Source of the DNA: an uncultured Sanguibacteroides sp.
GTDB taxonomy: Bacteria > Bacteroidota > Bacteroidia > Bacteroidales > Marinifilaceae
Direction: 5' to 3'
NCBI RefSeq assembly: GCF_900543425.1
Contig: NZ_UQRQ01000017.1
Coordinates: 8,730 to 72,729 of the forward strand
DNA: 64,000 nt
Shown: positions 36,004 through 44,992 of the stretch, one piece after another
Layout: each line of letters starts with the position of its first letter
Numbering within the stretch: the first letter of the stretch is position 1
Notes under the pieces: generated by a model
Seen by the model: only the letters and a program-made list of their open reading frames with translations
Databases searched by the model: none
Told to the model about the DNA's origin: nothing
Translations under genes and position numbers: made by a program

Positions 36004-38289
36004 TTATGATTCCCTATCCAAGGCAAAGCGTATTCCGATATAAAATTTACGCCCATGAACAGGTCCCCAGATTTTCGAGGAATCGAAATATTTTCCCCAA
36101 GGATCGTCCGAGGCTATCACCGGGTGTTTTTGTTTAAAATCGCCAATATTTTCACATCCCCCGTATACACTCCAGCGACGGAAAAACTTACTTATCTGTG
36201 CATTCATTAACTGAAAAGCTCTAAAACTACTCCCCGTTTGATACTCCTCATGGATTCCTGTCTGGCGAGGCATCCTTCCTCCCCCGTTAAATTGAGTCGT
36301 AAAATCAAACTGCCATTTTCTCATATTAGTATGATAGGATAAATTCAACAACCCTTTATAACGGCTGACCAAAGGAAGCATTTCTGTCTTTCCTCCATGA
36401 AACGTTGTTTTAACATCGTTATAACGATAAGCGGCTAAAAGGTCCAAACGAGGAATTACCTCATATTGCATCTCGATTTGATAACTATTGGAGTAAGATT
36501 TTCCCTCTAAATTATAAAAATTTACCCGATCAAAAGCCGTTTCGTTATCAACTACCACTTGATCCGTAAACCTGGTATGATAATAATCAGCAGAAATCGA
36601 TAATATCCGATCAAACAAATAGAATTTACGGTTCAGATTTACACCTGCATTCCAAGCATCTTCCATTTTTAAATGATCTAATTCACCCGGGTTTTCAGCC
36701 AATATTTTTCCATTAACATAGATACCCGCCGAAGACGCCAATAGATAGCTATTCTCTGCCAAAATATTAGACATACGTAATCCTCTTCCGGCTGTAAGCT
36801 TCAAATGGGTCATTTCGTCCGGCCTAAACATGAGATGAAGCCGGGGAGTTATAAAATTCCCGTACAAATTATGATGATCGTACCTTAAGCCGGCCATAAG
36901 GGTAAATTTTTTATCAAAAAACATTCCGGTATATTGAAAAAAAGCACCCACAACTTTCTCTTGACGTTCAAAATTAGCCGGATTCGTAACCATAGCAATA
37001 TCACCCGTAAAGTAACGATCCTGAAAATCTTCGTCATAATCGTCGTAATTGAAGTTCACTCCTGTCGAGTACTGCTGATCCGGATTGGAACCGAATATAG
37101 ACTGAAAGATATAATTCAAGTAAAGATTCCTCTGACGGGCATCATATCTTTTGAGTCCGTAATACGAATCCTGATCATGATCCGTATAATTTACCATAAG
37201 GGCCATACTCGTGTATTCGTACTGCGGCATAAGGTAACCCCATTTCAAGAAACCCTCATAGCGTCTCGTGTCTATTCCGATTCGATACAATGGGTCCGAA
37301 CCCATATGGCCCGAGTTGTGATTACTCTCTCCTCCTTTCCGTTTCTCATCCAAAAATTTCCCCCCGAATTGAAAAAACCACTTATCATCCTTATAAGCCC
37401 AGCGATTCATGATATTGTACTGAGTCTTTTCCGGCATATCCGAAAAACCATCCTTATTTCCATCATGTACCTTATCCAACCAGTCGCCATGTATCAAAAA
37501 CATCGTACTCCAGCGATCATTAAATTTAATTCCGAAATTAGAATTAAATTCGAACATACCATCATCACTGTAATAGGCATTCAAGTACAGTTTTTCACTA
37601 TTTTGCGGTTTTTTGTAATCAACACTAATTTGTCCGGCGATCGATTCATATCCGTTCACAACCGATCCCGTTCCCTTTGAAATAGAGATTGCCTCCATCC
37701 AAGGACCCGGTATATAACCCAATCCATACAAAGAAGAAAGTCCCCGAAAATTAGGAAAGTTTTCCGTCATTAATTGAATGTATTTTCCCGTCAATCCTAA
37801 TAATTGGATCTGCTTAGCCCCGGTCACAGCATCAGCATACGAAACATCCACAGAAGCATTCGTTTCAAAACTTTCGCCTAAATTACAGCAAGCAGCTTTT
37901 AAAAGTTCAGTACCGGTAATGACCTGTTCTATCACGGGACGATTCGTACTCATAACGGTAGACCTCTTTCTGGAAACGACATTTACTTCATCTAATTGTT
38001 GTCCCTCGATCAACACGAACTCTACAAACTTATCCGTAGATTTTACTTCTACCGTATCGGATTGAAATCCGATAAAACTGGCAACCAATTTCCCACTAAC
38101 ATCCCATTTAATTTTAAACTCACCCTTTACGTCTGTTATTACACCTTTTGAAGTCCCCAACCAATATACATTAGCTCCCGGTATAGGTTTCAAACCATCG
38201 GCCGTCTCTTCCATAACCCGGCCCTTAATTATCTCTGCCCGGGCCATAAAAGCTCCCAGCATCAATAACACAATCAATATATATTTCAT
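36004..38289 (-). CDS. TonB-dependent receptor, possibly for a metal
   Basis: Outer-membrane receptor of 761 residues, shorter than SusC and without an STN domain. A signal peptide (ending ARAE) precedes a carboxypeptidase-regulatory-like domain (~20-100, IKGRVMEETADGLKPIPGAN), then the plug (ELLKAACCNLGESFETNASVDVSY, GAKQIQLLGLTGKYIQLM) and a barrel of about 22 strands. The CCNLGES segment is typical of a Bacteroidetes receptor group often found beside HMA genes. Both neighbours on the same strand are Cys-rich, so copper, zinc or a metallophore is a reasonable but unproved substrate. Confidence 0.85.
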   Translation of the reverse strand: MKYILIVLLMLGAFMARAEIIKGRVMEETADGLKPIPGANVYWLGTSKGVITDVKGEFKIKWDVSGKLVASFIGFQSDTVEVKSTDKFVEFVLIEGQQLDEVNVVSRKRSTVMSTNRPVIEQVITGTELLKAACCNLGESFETNASVDVSYADAVTGAKQIQLLGLTGKYIQLMTENFPNFRGLSSLYGLGYIPGPWMEAISISKGTGSVVNGYESIAGQISVDYKKPQNSEKLYLNAYYSDDGMFEFNSNFGIKFNDRWSTMFLIHGDWLDKVHDGNKDGFSDMPEKTQYNIMNRWAYKDDKWFFQFGGKFLDEKRKGGESNHNSGHMGSDPLYRIGIDTRRYEGFLKWGYLMPQYEYTSMALMVNYTDHDQDSYYGLKRYDARQRNLYLNYIFQSIFGSNPDQQYSTGVNFNYDDYDEDFQDRYFTGDIAMVTNPANFERQEKVVGAFFQYTGMFFDKKFTLMAGLRYDHHNLYGNFITPRLHLMFRPDEMTHLKLTAGRGLRMSNILAENSYLLASSAGIYVNGKILAENPGELDHLKMEDAWNAGVNLNRKFYLFDRILSISADYYHTRFTDQVVVDNETAFDRVNFYNLEGKSYSNSYQIEMQYEVIPRLDLLAAYRYNDVKTTFHGGKTEMLPLVSRYKGLLNLSYHTNMRKWQFDFTTQFNGGGRMPRQTGIHEEYQTGSSFRAFQLMNAQISKFFRRWSVYGGCENIGDFKQKHPVIASDDPWGKYFDSSKIWGPVHGRKFYIGIRFALDRES

Positions 38290-38417
38290 CTATTATTTTT
38301 CACTTGCATTTTCCAATAAATATACCTCACCTGAAAGGCATATCACCTCATTACAAACACACCAAAAACAAAGGATAAATCTCGTTCATCTTTCCTTTGT
38401 AGGGAAACAGATTAAAA

Positions 38418-38837
38418 TCAACAGCGAAAAATACACAGTAACTCCGGAGGCCGGAAGTCGTTAAGGAAAGAAAGATCAATATCGGAAGAACAGGAAACAA
38501 TACCTGTTATTGGAGGAACAAAACACACCTCGTCTTTCCAATCCTGTGCATCCAAGCATTGAAATTCCATATGTGAGACAGCCCAATCTCCGGATAGCTT
38601 ATAAAAATCATGTTCGGCATTTTCTTGTTCACAAGCACTTTTTTGAGGATTCTTACAAGAAGAAGAACAACAGTCATTTTCACATAAGGAAATGTCTTCA
38701 TTCGGAAATATTTGTACTTCTACATAGGCCATCCGACAACCGAAACATTGTATTTTAATTACATTTATCCCGACCGTAGCAAGGAGAAATGTAAACAAAA
38801 GTAATAATGCCGGTATGTTTATCCTATATTTTTTCAT
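38418..38837 (-). CDS. Small cysteine-rich secreted protein upstream of a TonB receptor
   Basis: A 139-residue protein with an N-terminal signal or anchor (PALLLLFTFLLATVGINVI) and about 13 cysteines, including CFGC, CENDCCSSSC and a C-terminal CIFRC, plus a PPITG segment. The layout recalls the HYC_CC_PP group of small Bacteroidetes proteins encoded ahead of TonB receptors, though the first motif is QCFGC rather than HYC. It is the first gene of the putative metal cluster. A metal-binding or redox role is suggested only by its cysteines and neighbours. Confidence 0.7.
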   Translation of the reverse strand: MKKYRINIPALLLLFTFLLATVGINVIKIQCFGCRMAYVEVQIFPNEDISLCENDCCSSSCKNPQKSACEQENAEHDFYKLSGDWAVSHMEFQCLDAQDWKDEVCFVPPITGIVSCSSDIDLSFLNDFRPPELLCIFRC

Positions 38838-39011
38838 CGAAGCAAAAATAATTCTTTTTCTCCAAAAATAAGATGCAAGAAAAAGCAGTTAAAAAATTAT
38901 TAACTCTTTTTTCCATCATATCCACTTATTTATATTTAAATAACAGAAAAAAGTATTACTTTCGAACGCCAAACATGTACAAATGGATTATTCATATCAT
39001 TCCAGTCAACT

Positions 39012-40175
39012 ATGAGAAACTTATTATTATCAGGATTGTTTATTCTCCTTATCGTTTCTTGCGGGAAAAAATCTAACGTGGAGATAACAGGAGCTATTAA
39101 AGAGGCTACTAACGGGACAAAAGTATATCTGGAACAGATTGACGTAGCCGGCAAAAAGATCATAGATTCAACCAAATTGAATAAGCAAGGACATTTTAAT
39201 TTTAAACTCAACACCACTTATCCTTCATTTTACGCGTTGAAATTTCCAAATAACGAACAAGTAACAATTATTGCCAGTCCGGACGAAAAAATTGAAGTTA
39301 GCGGAACCTTAAAAGACATTCAAAACAATTATTGGGTCGATGGTTCAGAAAATTCGTTATGGATCAAATTATTGAATTTTCAACTTCAACGGACAATAAC
39401 GTTGACAGATTCGCTACAAAAGGCATACCGGGCCCTCCCCGAGGACAAGAATTACGATGGTCAACGGGAAGAGTACTCTAAAGCATGGAGCGAAGCCTTG
39501 ACCAAACAAGTTAACTTCACACGAGACTTTATCATTAAACATGCGACCTCTTTGGCTGCTTATTATGCCCTTTATCAAAAAATAAATAACAATCTATTCG
39601 TATTAGACGAAATCAACGACCTACATTATTTCAAGGTTGTCGCCTCTTCTTTAAGTGCTCTTTACCCGGAATCACAATATACCAAGGCGATCATGAATCA
39701 TTTGAAACAAATCGGACAAACCATACGTAACCAACAATTGGCCGAAGCGATCAATAGCTCGGAAAAATCATTACCCGATATAAAATTGCCCGATGCTAAA
39801 GGAGATTCATTGTCCTTACTTCCCGTTAAAAGCAAATTTGTCGTTCTTGAGTTCGGAGTATTAACCGCACAACAGAGTCAAACTTATATCAACGATCTTA
39901 AAAAGGTATATCAGAAATTTAAAAATAGAGGGGTGGAAATTTACCAGGTCTGTCTGGATAAAAATAAATTTTTATGGGAAGACATTGTGAAGAAAAACAA
40001 GATTGACTGGAAATGCGTACGGGATGAATATGCATTGCAAAGCCGGATTGCCGCAACATGGAATGTCCAAACAATACCGGCCAATTATATCATTGACCAA
40101 AATATGGAGATTGTCGGAAAAAATTTATGGGGAAGCCGATTGGAAGACCGACTGAATGATCTATTGAAAAAATAA
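39012..40175 (+). CDS. DUF4369/thioredoxin-like lipoprotein lacking active-site cysteines
   Basis: Lipoprotein of 387 residues (signal ends LIVSCGKKS). Residues ~25-130 look like DUF4369 (VEITGAIKEATNGTKVYLEQID). The C-terminal ~140 residues have a thioredoxin/AhpC-like fold (LPDIKLPDAKGDSLSLLPVKSKFVVLEFGVLTAQQSQTYINDL, later VQTIPANYIIDQNMEIVGKNL with the cis-Pro). At the place where relatives carry W-C-x-x-C there is LTAQQSQ with no Cys, so thiol redox activity is unlikely and a binding role is more probable. lpxH follows after 14 bases, so they may share a transcript. Confidence 0.82.
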   Translation: MRNLLLSGLFILLIVSCGKKSNVEITGAIKEATNGTKVYLEQIDVAGKKIIDSTKLNKQGHFNFKLNTTYPSFYALKFPNNEQVTIIASPDEKIEVSGTLKDIQNNYWVDGSENSLWIKLLNFQLQRTITLTDSLQKAYRALPEDKNYDGQREEYSKAWSEALTKQVNFTRDFIIKHATSLAAYYALYQKINNNLFVLDEINDLHYFKVVASSLSALYPESQYTKAIMNHLKQIGQTIRNQQLAEAINSSEKSLPDIKLPDAKGDSLSLLPVKSKFVVLEFGVLTAQQSQTYINDLKKVYQKFKNRGVEIYQVCLDKNKFLWEDIVKKNKIDWKCVRDEYALQSRIAATWNVQTIPANYIIDQNMEIVGKNLWGSRLEDRLNDLLKK

Positions 40176-40189
40176 ACAAACAAATCACC

Positions 40190-40948
40190 ATGCAGAATAA
40201 AAAGGTTTATTTCCTTTCCGACGCCCATCTGGGAGCTAAACTCTTAGACAACAATAGGGAGAGAGAGAAAAAACTTGTTTCATTCCTGGAAGAGATCAGA
40301 CCGGAATGTGCCGAACTCTATCTGCTTGGTGATATGTTTGATTTCTGGTTTGAATACAAACGCTCCGTTCCTAAAGGACACGTCCGTTTTTTGGCAGAAT
40401 TAGCCCGCTACACGGATAACGGTATAAAAGTACATTTTTTTACCGGCAATCATGACATATGGGCTTTTGATTATCTAAGCAAAGAGTGTGGCGTAATCTT
40501 ACACACCGCCATAGAAGAAACCCGAATCAACGGTAAAAGTTTTATGATCGGGCATGGAGACGGATTAAATCCTAAAGATAAAGGTTATCTATTCCTTAAA
40601 AGAGCCTTCCATAACCGTTTCCTACAAAAATGTTTTCGTCTTATACATCCCGATTGGGGTATCAAATTAGCTCATGCCTGGTCTTCCCATTCCCGTTTAA
40701 AAGACAACGGTAAAATAGAAGCGCTGGAATATTTAGGAGAAGACAAAGAAGAGATCGTTCTTTATTGTAAACGAATTTTACAGCAACGGCATTTTGACTA
40801 CTTCATTTTCGGACATCGTCATATTCCCATCGACTTGCCATTGAACGAAAATAGTCATTATATCAATACAGGAGATTGGATTTCTCATTTTAGCTATGCC
40901 GTTTTCAACGGGGAGAAAGTTGAATTAAAGACAGCTGACAATTATTAA
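40190..40948 (+). CDS. lpxH: UDP-2,3-diacylglucosamine diphosphatase
   Basis: Metallophosphoesterase of 252 residues that cleaves UDP-2,3-diacylglucosamine to lipid X in lipid A synthesis, at the inner membrane face. The five calcineurin-type motifs are visible: FLSDAHLGA, LLGDMFDFWFEY, FTGNHDIW, IGHGDGLNP and FGHRHIPID. The length is typical of LpxH. It follows the thioredoxin-like gene by 14 bases. With waaA and gmhA it makes the third LPS gene of the window. Confidence 0.94.
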   Translation: MQNKKVYFLSDAHLGAKLLDNNREREKKLVSFLEEIRPECAELYLLGDMFDFWFEYKRSVPKGHVRFLAELARYTDNGIKVHFFTGNHDIWAFDYLSKECGVILHTAIEETRINGKSFMIGHGDGLNPKDKGYLFLKRAFHNRFLQKCFRLIHPDWGIKLAHAWSSHSRLKDNGKIEALEYLGEDKEEIVLYCKRILQQRHFDYFIFGHRHIPIDLPLNENSHYINTGDWISHFSYAVFNGEKVELKTADNY

Positions 40949-41073
40949 TTGTAAATTGAAAATTAAACATCAATTACTGAATTCATATTCCATTTTATTC
41001 AAAAAATGTATTGTTTTTATATAAAAAGGTCTTAACTTACAGATCGGTATATCTGTAATCAAAATTTTCATTC

Positions 41074-42609
41074 ATGTTAGTAAAGACTTTTGGGGGTGCC
41101 GTCTACGGAATTAACGCCATCACCATCACAATTGAAGTAAATATTCTTTGGGGGGCCAAATTCATCATCGTGGGATTACCCGATAACGCTGTTAAGGAAA
41201 GTCAACAGCGTATTGATTCCGCCCTGAGAGAAATCGGGCTTAAAATTCCGGGCAAAAGAGTAATCATTAACCTTGCCCCGGCAGATGTGAAAAAAGAAGG
41301 ATCATTATACGATCTTCCTTTAGCTTTGGGAATCTTAGCCGCAAACGAACAAATACCACATGAAGAATTAAAAAACTATGTCATCATGGGAGAACTTTCC
41401 CTAGACGGAAGCCTACAACCTGTAAAAGGAGTACTTCCCATTGCAATTAACGCAAAGCAAGAAAATTTCAACGGGATCATACTCCCCATCCAAAACGCCA
41501 ATGAAGCTGCCGTAATAAAAGGTCTTGATGTGTACGGATTTCATCATCTGAAAGAGGTAATTGCATTCCTGAAAAAAGAAAAAGATTACCCGCCGTTTTC
41601 TTATCAATTCGCGGAAGAGAGCAATTATTTCGATAATGAAATGCAGGATTTTAAAGATGTAAAAGGACAAGAAAATGTAAAAAGAGCTTTAGAAATCGCC
41701 GCAGCCGGAGGTCATAATCTGATCATGATCGGTTCTCCCGGTTCCGGAAAAACAATGTTAGCCCGTAGATTATCATCCATTCTCCCTCCCATGACAGCCG
41801 AAGAGTCTCTCGAAACAACCAAAATACACTCCGTCGCCGGGAAAATACAACACAACACATCACTTATTATTCATCGTCCTTTCAGGTCTCCCCATCACAC
41901 CATATCCGATGTCGCTCTGGTAGGAGGTGGAAGCTGGCCACAGCCGGGAGAGATATCACTTGCCCATAACGGGGTCCTTTTTTTAGATGAATTACCAGAA
42001 TTTAAACGAGCCGTATTAGAGGTCTTACGTCAACCGCTTGAAGACCGTACGATATCTATTAGCCGGGCAAAATTCAGCGTGGAGTATCCTGCAAACATTA
42101 TGTTGATTGCTTCTATGAATCCCTGTCCTTGCGGCTTTTATAATCATCCGGCAAAAAACTGTACCTGCCCTCCCGGAAGCGTACAGAAATACCTTTCTAA
42201 AATATCCGGCCCTTTACTCGACCGTATCGATATGCATATAGAAGTAATACCCGTCGAATTGGAAAAAATTGCCAGCCGGACAGAAAGTGAACCCAGTACC
42301 CTGATTCGAAAACGAGTCGTTGAAGCCAGAAAGATTCAAAACCTCCGTTTCAAAAAATATCCCGGTATATATTGTAACGCCCAAATGACATCCCCACTAT
42401 TAAAAGAATATTGCTTGCTAAATGAAAAATGCATAGCCTTATTAAAAACCGCTATGCAAAAATTCGGACTTTCCGCCCGAGCTTATGATCGTATTATTAA
42501 ATTATCCCGCACGATCGCCGATTTGGATCACTGTGACCTTATCACGCCCCAGCACATTGCCGAAGCCATTCAGTACAGAAGCCTCGACCGCGAAGGGTGG
42601 GGAAACTAA
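41074..42609 (+). CDS. comM: YifB/ComM family Mg-chelatase-like AAA+ ATPase
   Basis: Protein of 511 residues. An N-terminal Lon-protease-S5-like domain (~1-170, RVIINLAPADVKKEGSLYDLPLALGIL) is followed by an AAA+ domain with Walker A GSPGSGKTML, Walker B GVLFLDELPEF and NPCPCGFYNHPAKNCTCPPG, a Cys-rich Mg-chelatase-like insert. ComM helicases promote branch migration during natural transformation and recombination; a role in this organism is inferred. It is a single gene with an AT-rich upstream region. Confidence 0.94.
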   Translation: MLVKTFGGAVYGINAITITIEVNILWGAKFIIVGLPDNAVKESQQRIDSALREIGLKIPGKRVIINLAPADVKKEGSLYDLPLALGILAANEQIPHEELKNYVIMGELSLDGSLQPVKGVLPIAINAKQENFNGIILPIQNANEAAVIKGLDVYGFHHLKEVIAFLKKEKDYPPFSYQFAEESNYFDNEMQDFKDVKGQENVKRALEIAAAGGHNLIMIGSPGSGKTMLARRLSSILPPMTAEESLETTKIHSVAGKIQHNTSLIIHRPFRSPHHTISDVALVGGGSWPQPGEISLAHNGVLFLDELPEFKRAVLEVLRQPLEDRTISISRAKFSVEYPANIMLIASMNPCPCGFYNHPAKNCTCPPGSVQKYLSKISGPLLDRIDMHIEVIPVELEKIASRTESEPSTLIRKRVVEARKIQNLRFKKYPGIYCNAQMTSPLLKEYCLLNEKCIALLKTAMQKFGLSARAYDRIIKLSRTIADLDHCDLITPQHIAEAIQYRSLDREGWGN

Positions 42610-42708
42610 AAGCATTACATTGCAAATTGCAGATTAGGAAATGTTTTTTTAATCACAGAATCCTCCAATCACTTAATCCTTTAATTTACAATTATCAATC
42701 TACAATTA
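42610..42708. repeat. AT-rich simple intergenic repeat
   Basis: The gap between comM and ppa holds words such as AATCACTTAATCCTTTAAT and TACAATTATCAATCTACAATT, belonging to the dispersed simple-repeat family also seen at 46136-46208, 49385-49882, 55578-55655 and 61915-62006. Confidence 0.5.
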
Positions 42709-43380
42709 CTACACTCTACTTAGGATATCTTCCAGACCTTGAAAATGATTTTTATAGTCTTCAACACTACGGCGAATCACTTCATAGGCTTCTTCCTTCC
42801 CATAGACATCAATAATCTCTGTATGCCTCTCTTCACCCGGAAGATCCTTATACGTTAAAAAATAATGCCTCAAGCGATCAACTACAATATGTGGCAAATC
42901 CGCGATATCATTATATACGCTATAAGTAGCATCATGCTTCAACACGGCTATAATTTTATCGTCTGCTTCATTTCCATCTAACATACGAAATCCTCCTAAA
43001 GGACGAACATCGGCAATAATATCTCCATGCGAAATCGTTTTCTCTGTCAACACGCAAATATCCAACGGGTCCGAGTCACCATGAATCCCGGTCCGCTGTG
43101 ACTGCATCATACAATATTCCGCTACCAAACCGCCACAATAAGTCTGAGGTAAAAAACCGTACAAAGCCGGAACGACATTAGAGTATTTTTGAGGGCGGTC
43201 TATCTTTATATAACCGCTTACTTTATCTAACTCGTACTTTACCGTATCCGTAGGAACCATCTCGATAAAAGCCGTTACGACCGCAGGAGATTCCTCTCCG
43301 ATATCCAAACCGTGCCACGGATGTGACTTATACCTCAAACCCATCAATCGGGCAATCGGATCATTAATTTTATTTCCCAT
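42709..43380 (-). CDS. ppa: Inorganic pyrophosphatase (family I)
   Basis: Soluble enzyme of 223 residues splitting PPi to phosphate. The metal-binding signature appears as GIHGDSDPLDICVL, with PRPLGGF-like VRPLGGFRMLDGNEADDKIIAV further on and the C-terminal FLTYKDLPGEERHTEI. The length is slightly above the E. coli enzyme and typical for Bacteroidales. It stands 68 bases past gmhA on the same strand and may be read from the gmhA transcript or alone. Confidence 0.94.
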   Translation of the reverse strand: MGNKINDPIARLMGLRYKSHPWHGLDIGEESPAVVTAFIEMVPTDTVKYELDKVSGYIKIDRPQKYSNVVPALYGFLPQTYCGGLVAEYCMMQSQRTGIHGDSDPLDICVLTEKTISHGDIIADVRPLGGFRMLDGNEADDKIIAVLKHDATYSVYNDIADLPHIVVDRLRHYFLTYKDLPGEERHTEIIDVYGKEEAYEVIRRSVEDYKNHFQGLEDILSRV

Positions 43381-43448
43381 AACTTTTATAATTGAATTTT
43401 TACAAGCTAAGATTAGTCTCCTTAGCCTTTATTGTTTGTGTATTCTTT

Positions 43449-44021
43449 TTATGAAAAAAGTTTGCTCTCGATAAACTCAATTAAAATATGAATAATTTTA
43501 ATATGAATTTCCTGTATTCGATCCGAATATCCATTCCAGGGGATACAAATATTCACATCGCACATATCCCTCATTTTTCCCCCATCTTTTCCTGTCAATC
43601 CGATAACCTTCATCTCTTTCTCCCTGGCAGCTTCAATAGCTTTAATTATATTCAACGAATTCCCTGAAGTACTTATCGCCAACAACACATCTCCCTTCAC
43701 ACCATGAGCTTCCACGTAGCGAGAAAAAACATATTCAAATCCGAAGTCATTGGCAACACATGTCAAATGAGAAGGATCTGCAATAGCTATTGCCGGCAAT
43801 GCTCTTCGATTTTCGCGAAAACGACCGGTTAATTCTTCAGCAAAATGCATCGCATCACAGAGAGAGCCTCCATTTCCACAACTTATCGCTTTTTTCCCCT
43901 CTTGTATGGCTTCAACAAGAATCTCCCCAGCTTTTTCAACCTGATATATATTTTTCTTATCTGCTATAAAATCAGTTAATACCTGCCGAGCATCTTCAAA
44001 ACTTTTCTCTATTATACTCAT
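43449..44021 (-). CDS. gmhA: Sedoheptulose-7-phosphate isomerase
   Basis: SIS-domain enzyme of 190 residues making D-glycero-D-manno-heptose-7-phosphate, the first step to ADP-heptose for the LPS core. Visible are SCGNGGSLCDAMHFAEELTGRFRENRRALPAIAI, LLAISTSGNSLNIIKAIEAARE and the C-terminal catalytic QEIHIKIIHIL. It lies six bases after oxyR on the same strand, an arrangement that puts an LPS enzyme in the same transcript as chaperone and oxidative-stress genes. Confidence 0.92.
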   Translation of the reverse strand: MSIIEKSFEDARQVLTDFIADKKNIYQVEKAGEILVEAIQEGKKAISCGNGGSLCDAMHFAEELTGRFRENRRALPAIAIADPSHLTCVANDFGFEYVFSRYVEAHGVKGDVLLAISTSGNSLNIIKAIEAAREKEMKVIGLTGKDGGKMRDMCDVNICIPWNGYSDRIQEIHIKIIHILIEFIESKLFS

Positions 44022-44027
44022 CCTTTC

Positions 44028-44981
44028 TCAACTATTTATTTTTCTCCATTCAACAACCTCTCCACGACCTTTTTTCAACATAGTCGCAGGAACAGCCTGT
44101 TTTATATTTTCACAAAGTAAATCGATCAACTTTTGTTTCGCGTAATGTCTTGAATAAATAACACTCACTTCTCTTAACGGAAGATGCGAAGAAAAAGATC
44201 TTACCTGTCTCCTTTTCTTCTCGCTCATATCACGAGTTGCCAATTCCGGAATTAAGGTAAATCCTCCCTCCTGATCTACAATCTTCATTAAAGTTTCCAA
44301 CGAATTGCTTTCAAATTCAAAAGGCAAATCCTTATGCTGAACAGCATTCATTTCACATAAATTAATCACTTGATCCCTAAAACAATGACCATTCCCCAAC
44401 ATCCATATCTCAGGAGTAGCTATATCCTTTACCTCTACGACCTCTTTCTTTAACAATTCATGTTCAGGATGAGCATAAATCATCATCTCTTCATAAAACA
44501 CGGGACATTCAATGATTTTTTCATCCCCGTAAGGAGTTACAAAAATTCCCGCATCCAACGTATCACGTTTCAATCGATAAATAATCTCTTCGGAAACCAA
44601 TTCTTCCACCTCCACCTTTACCGCAGGATATTTACGAACATAATTACCAATAAAAATAGGCAACAAATAGGGAGCTAAGGTTGGGATTATTCCTATTTTC
44701 AATGAACCTGAAACCTCCTCTTTCTCCTCATTGATAATCTCCCTGATTCGCTGATTTGCCACCAAAACTTCCCTCGCCTGATCTATCAATTTCTTTCCGA
44801 TATCTGTCGGGACAACCGGTTGACGACTTCTGTCAAATATAATTACACCCAAATCTTCCTCTAACTTCTTTATTTGCATACTCAACGTCGGCTGAGTTAC
44901 GAAACATTTATCTGCAGCCGTAGCGAAATGCCTGTATTCATCAACGGCAACAATATATTCCAATTGAGTGAGTGTAATCAT
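44028..44981 (-). CDS. oxyR: OxyR-type LysR-family peroxide regulator
   Basis: LysR-type regulator of 317 residues. The N-terminal helix-turn-helix is clear (FATAADKCFVTQPTLSMQIKKLEEDLGVIIFDR). The redox pair is present: Cys200 in GNGHCFRDQ and Cys209 in VINLCE, eight residues apart, as in E. coli OxyR Cys199/Cys208. So this should sense peroxide by disulfide formation. It starts 11 bases after the dnaJ stop and ends six bases before gmhA, suggesting a grpE-dnaJ-oxyR-gmhA transcript. Anaerobic Bacteroidales depend on OxyR for surviving oxygen. Confidence 0.95.
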   Translation of the reverse strand: MITLTQLEYIVAVDEYRHFATAADKCFVTQPTLSMQIKKLEEDLGVIIFDRSRQPVVPTDIGKKLIDQAREVLVANQRIREIINEEKEEVSGSLKIGIIPTLAPYLLPIFIGNYVRKYPAVKVEVEELVSEEIIYRLKRDTLDAGIFVTPYGDEKIIECPVFYEEMMIYAHPEHELLKKEVVEVKDIATPEIWMLGNGHCFRDQVINLCEMNAVQHKDLPFEFESNSLETLMKIVDQEGGFTLIPELATRDMSEKKRRQVRSFSSHLPLREVSVIYSRHYAKQKLIDLLCENIKQAVPATMLKKGRGEVVEWRKINS

Positions 44982-44992
44982 ATTCCTATATG

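Noticed and set aside
36934..37680. A 248-codon open frame opposite the TonB receptor
   Set aside because: It is antisense to a well-supported coding region with strong barrel features, and its composition (Ile/Arg/Thr-rich, no domains) is that of a shadow frame.
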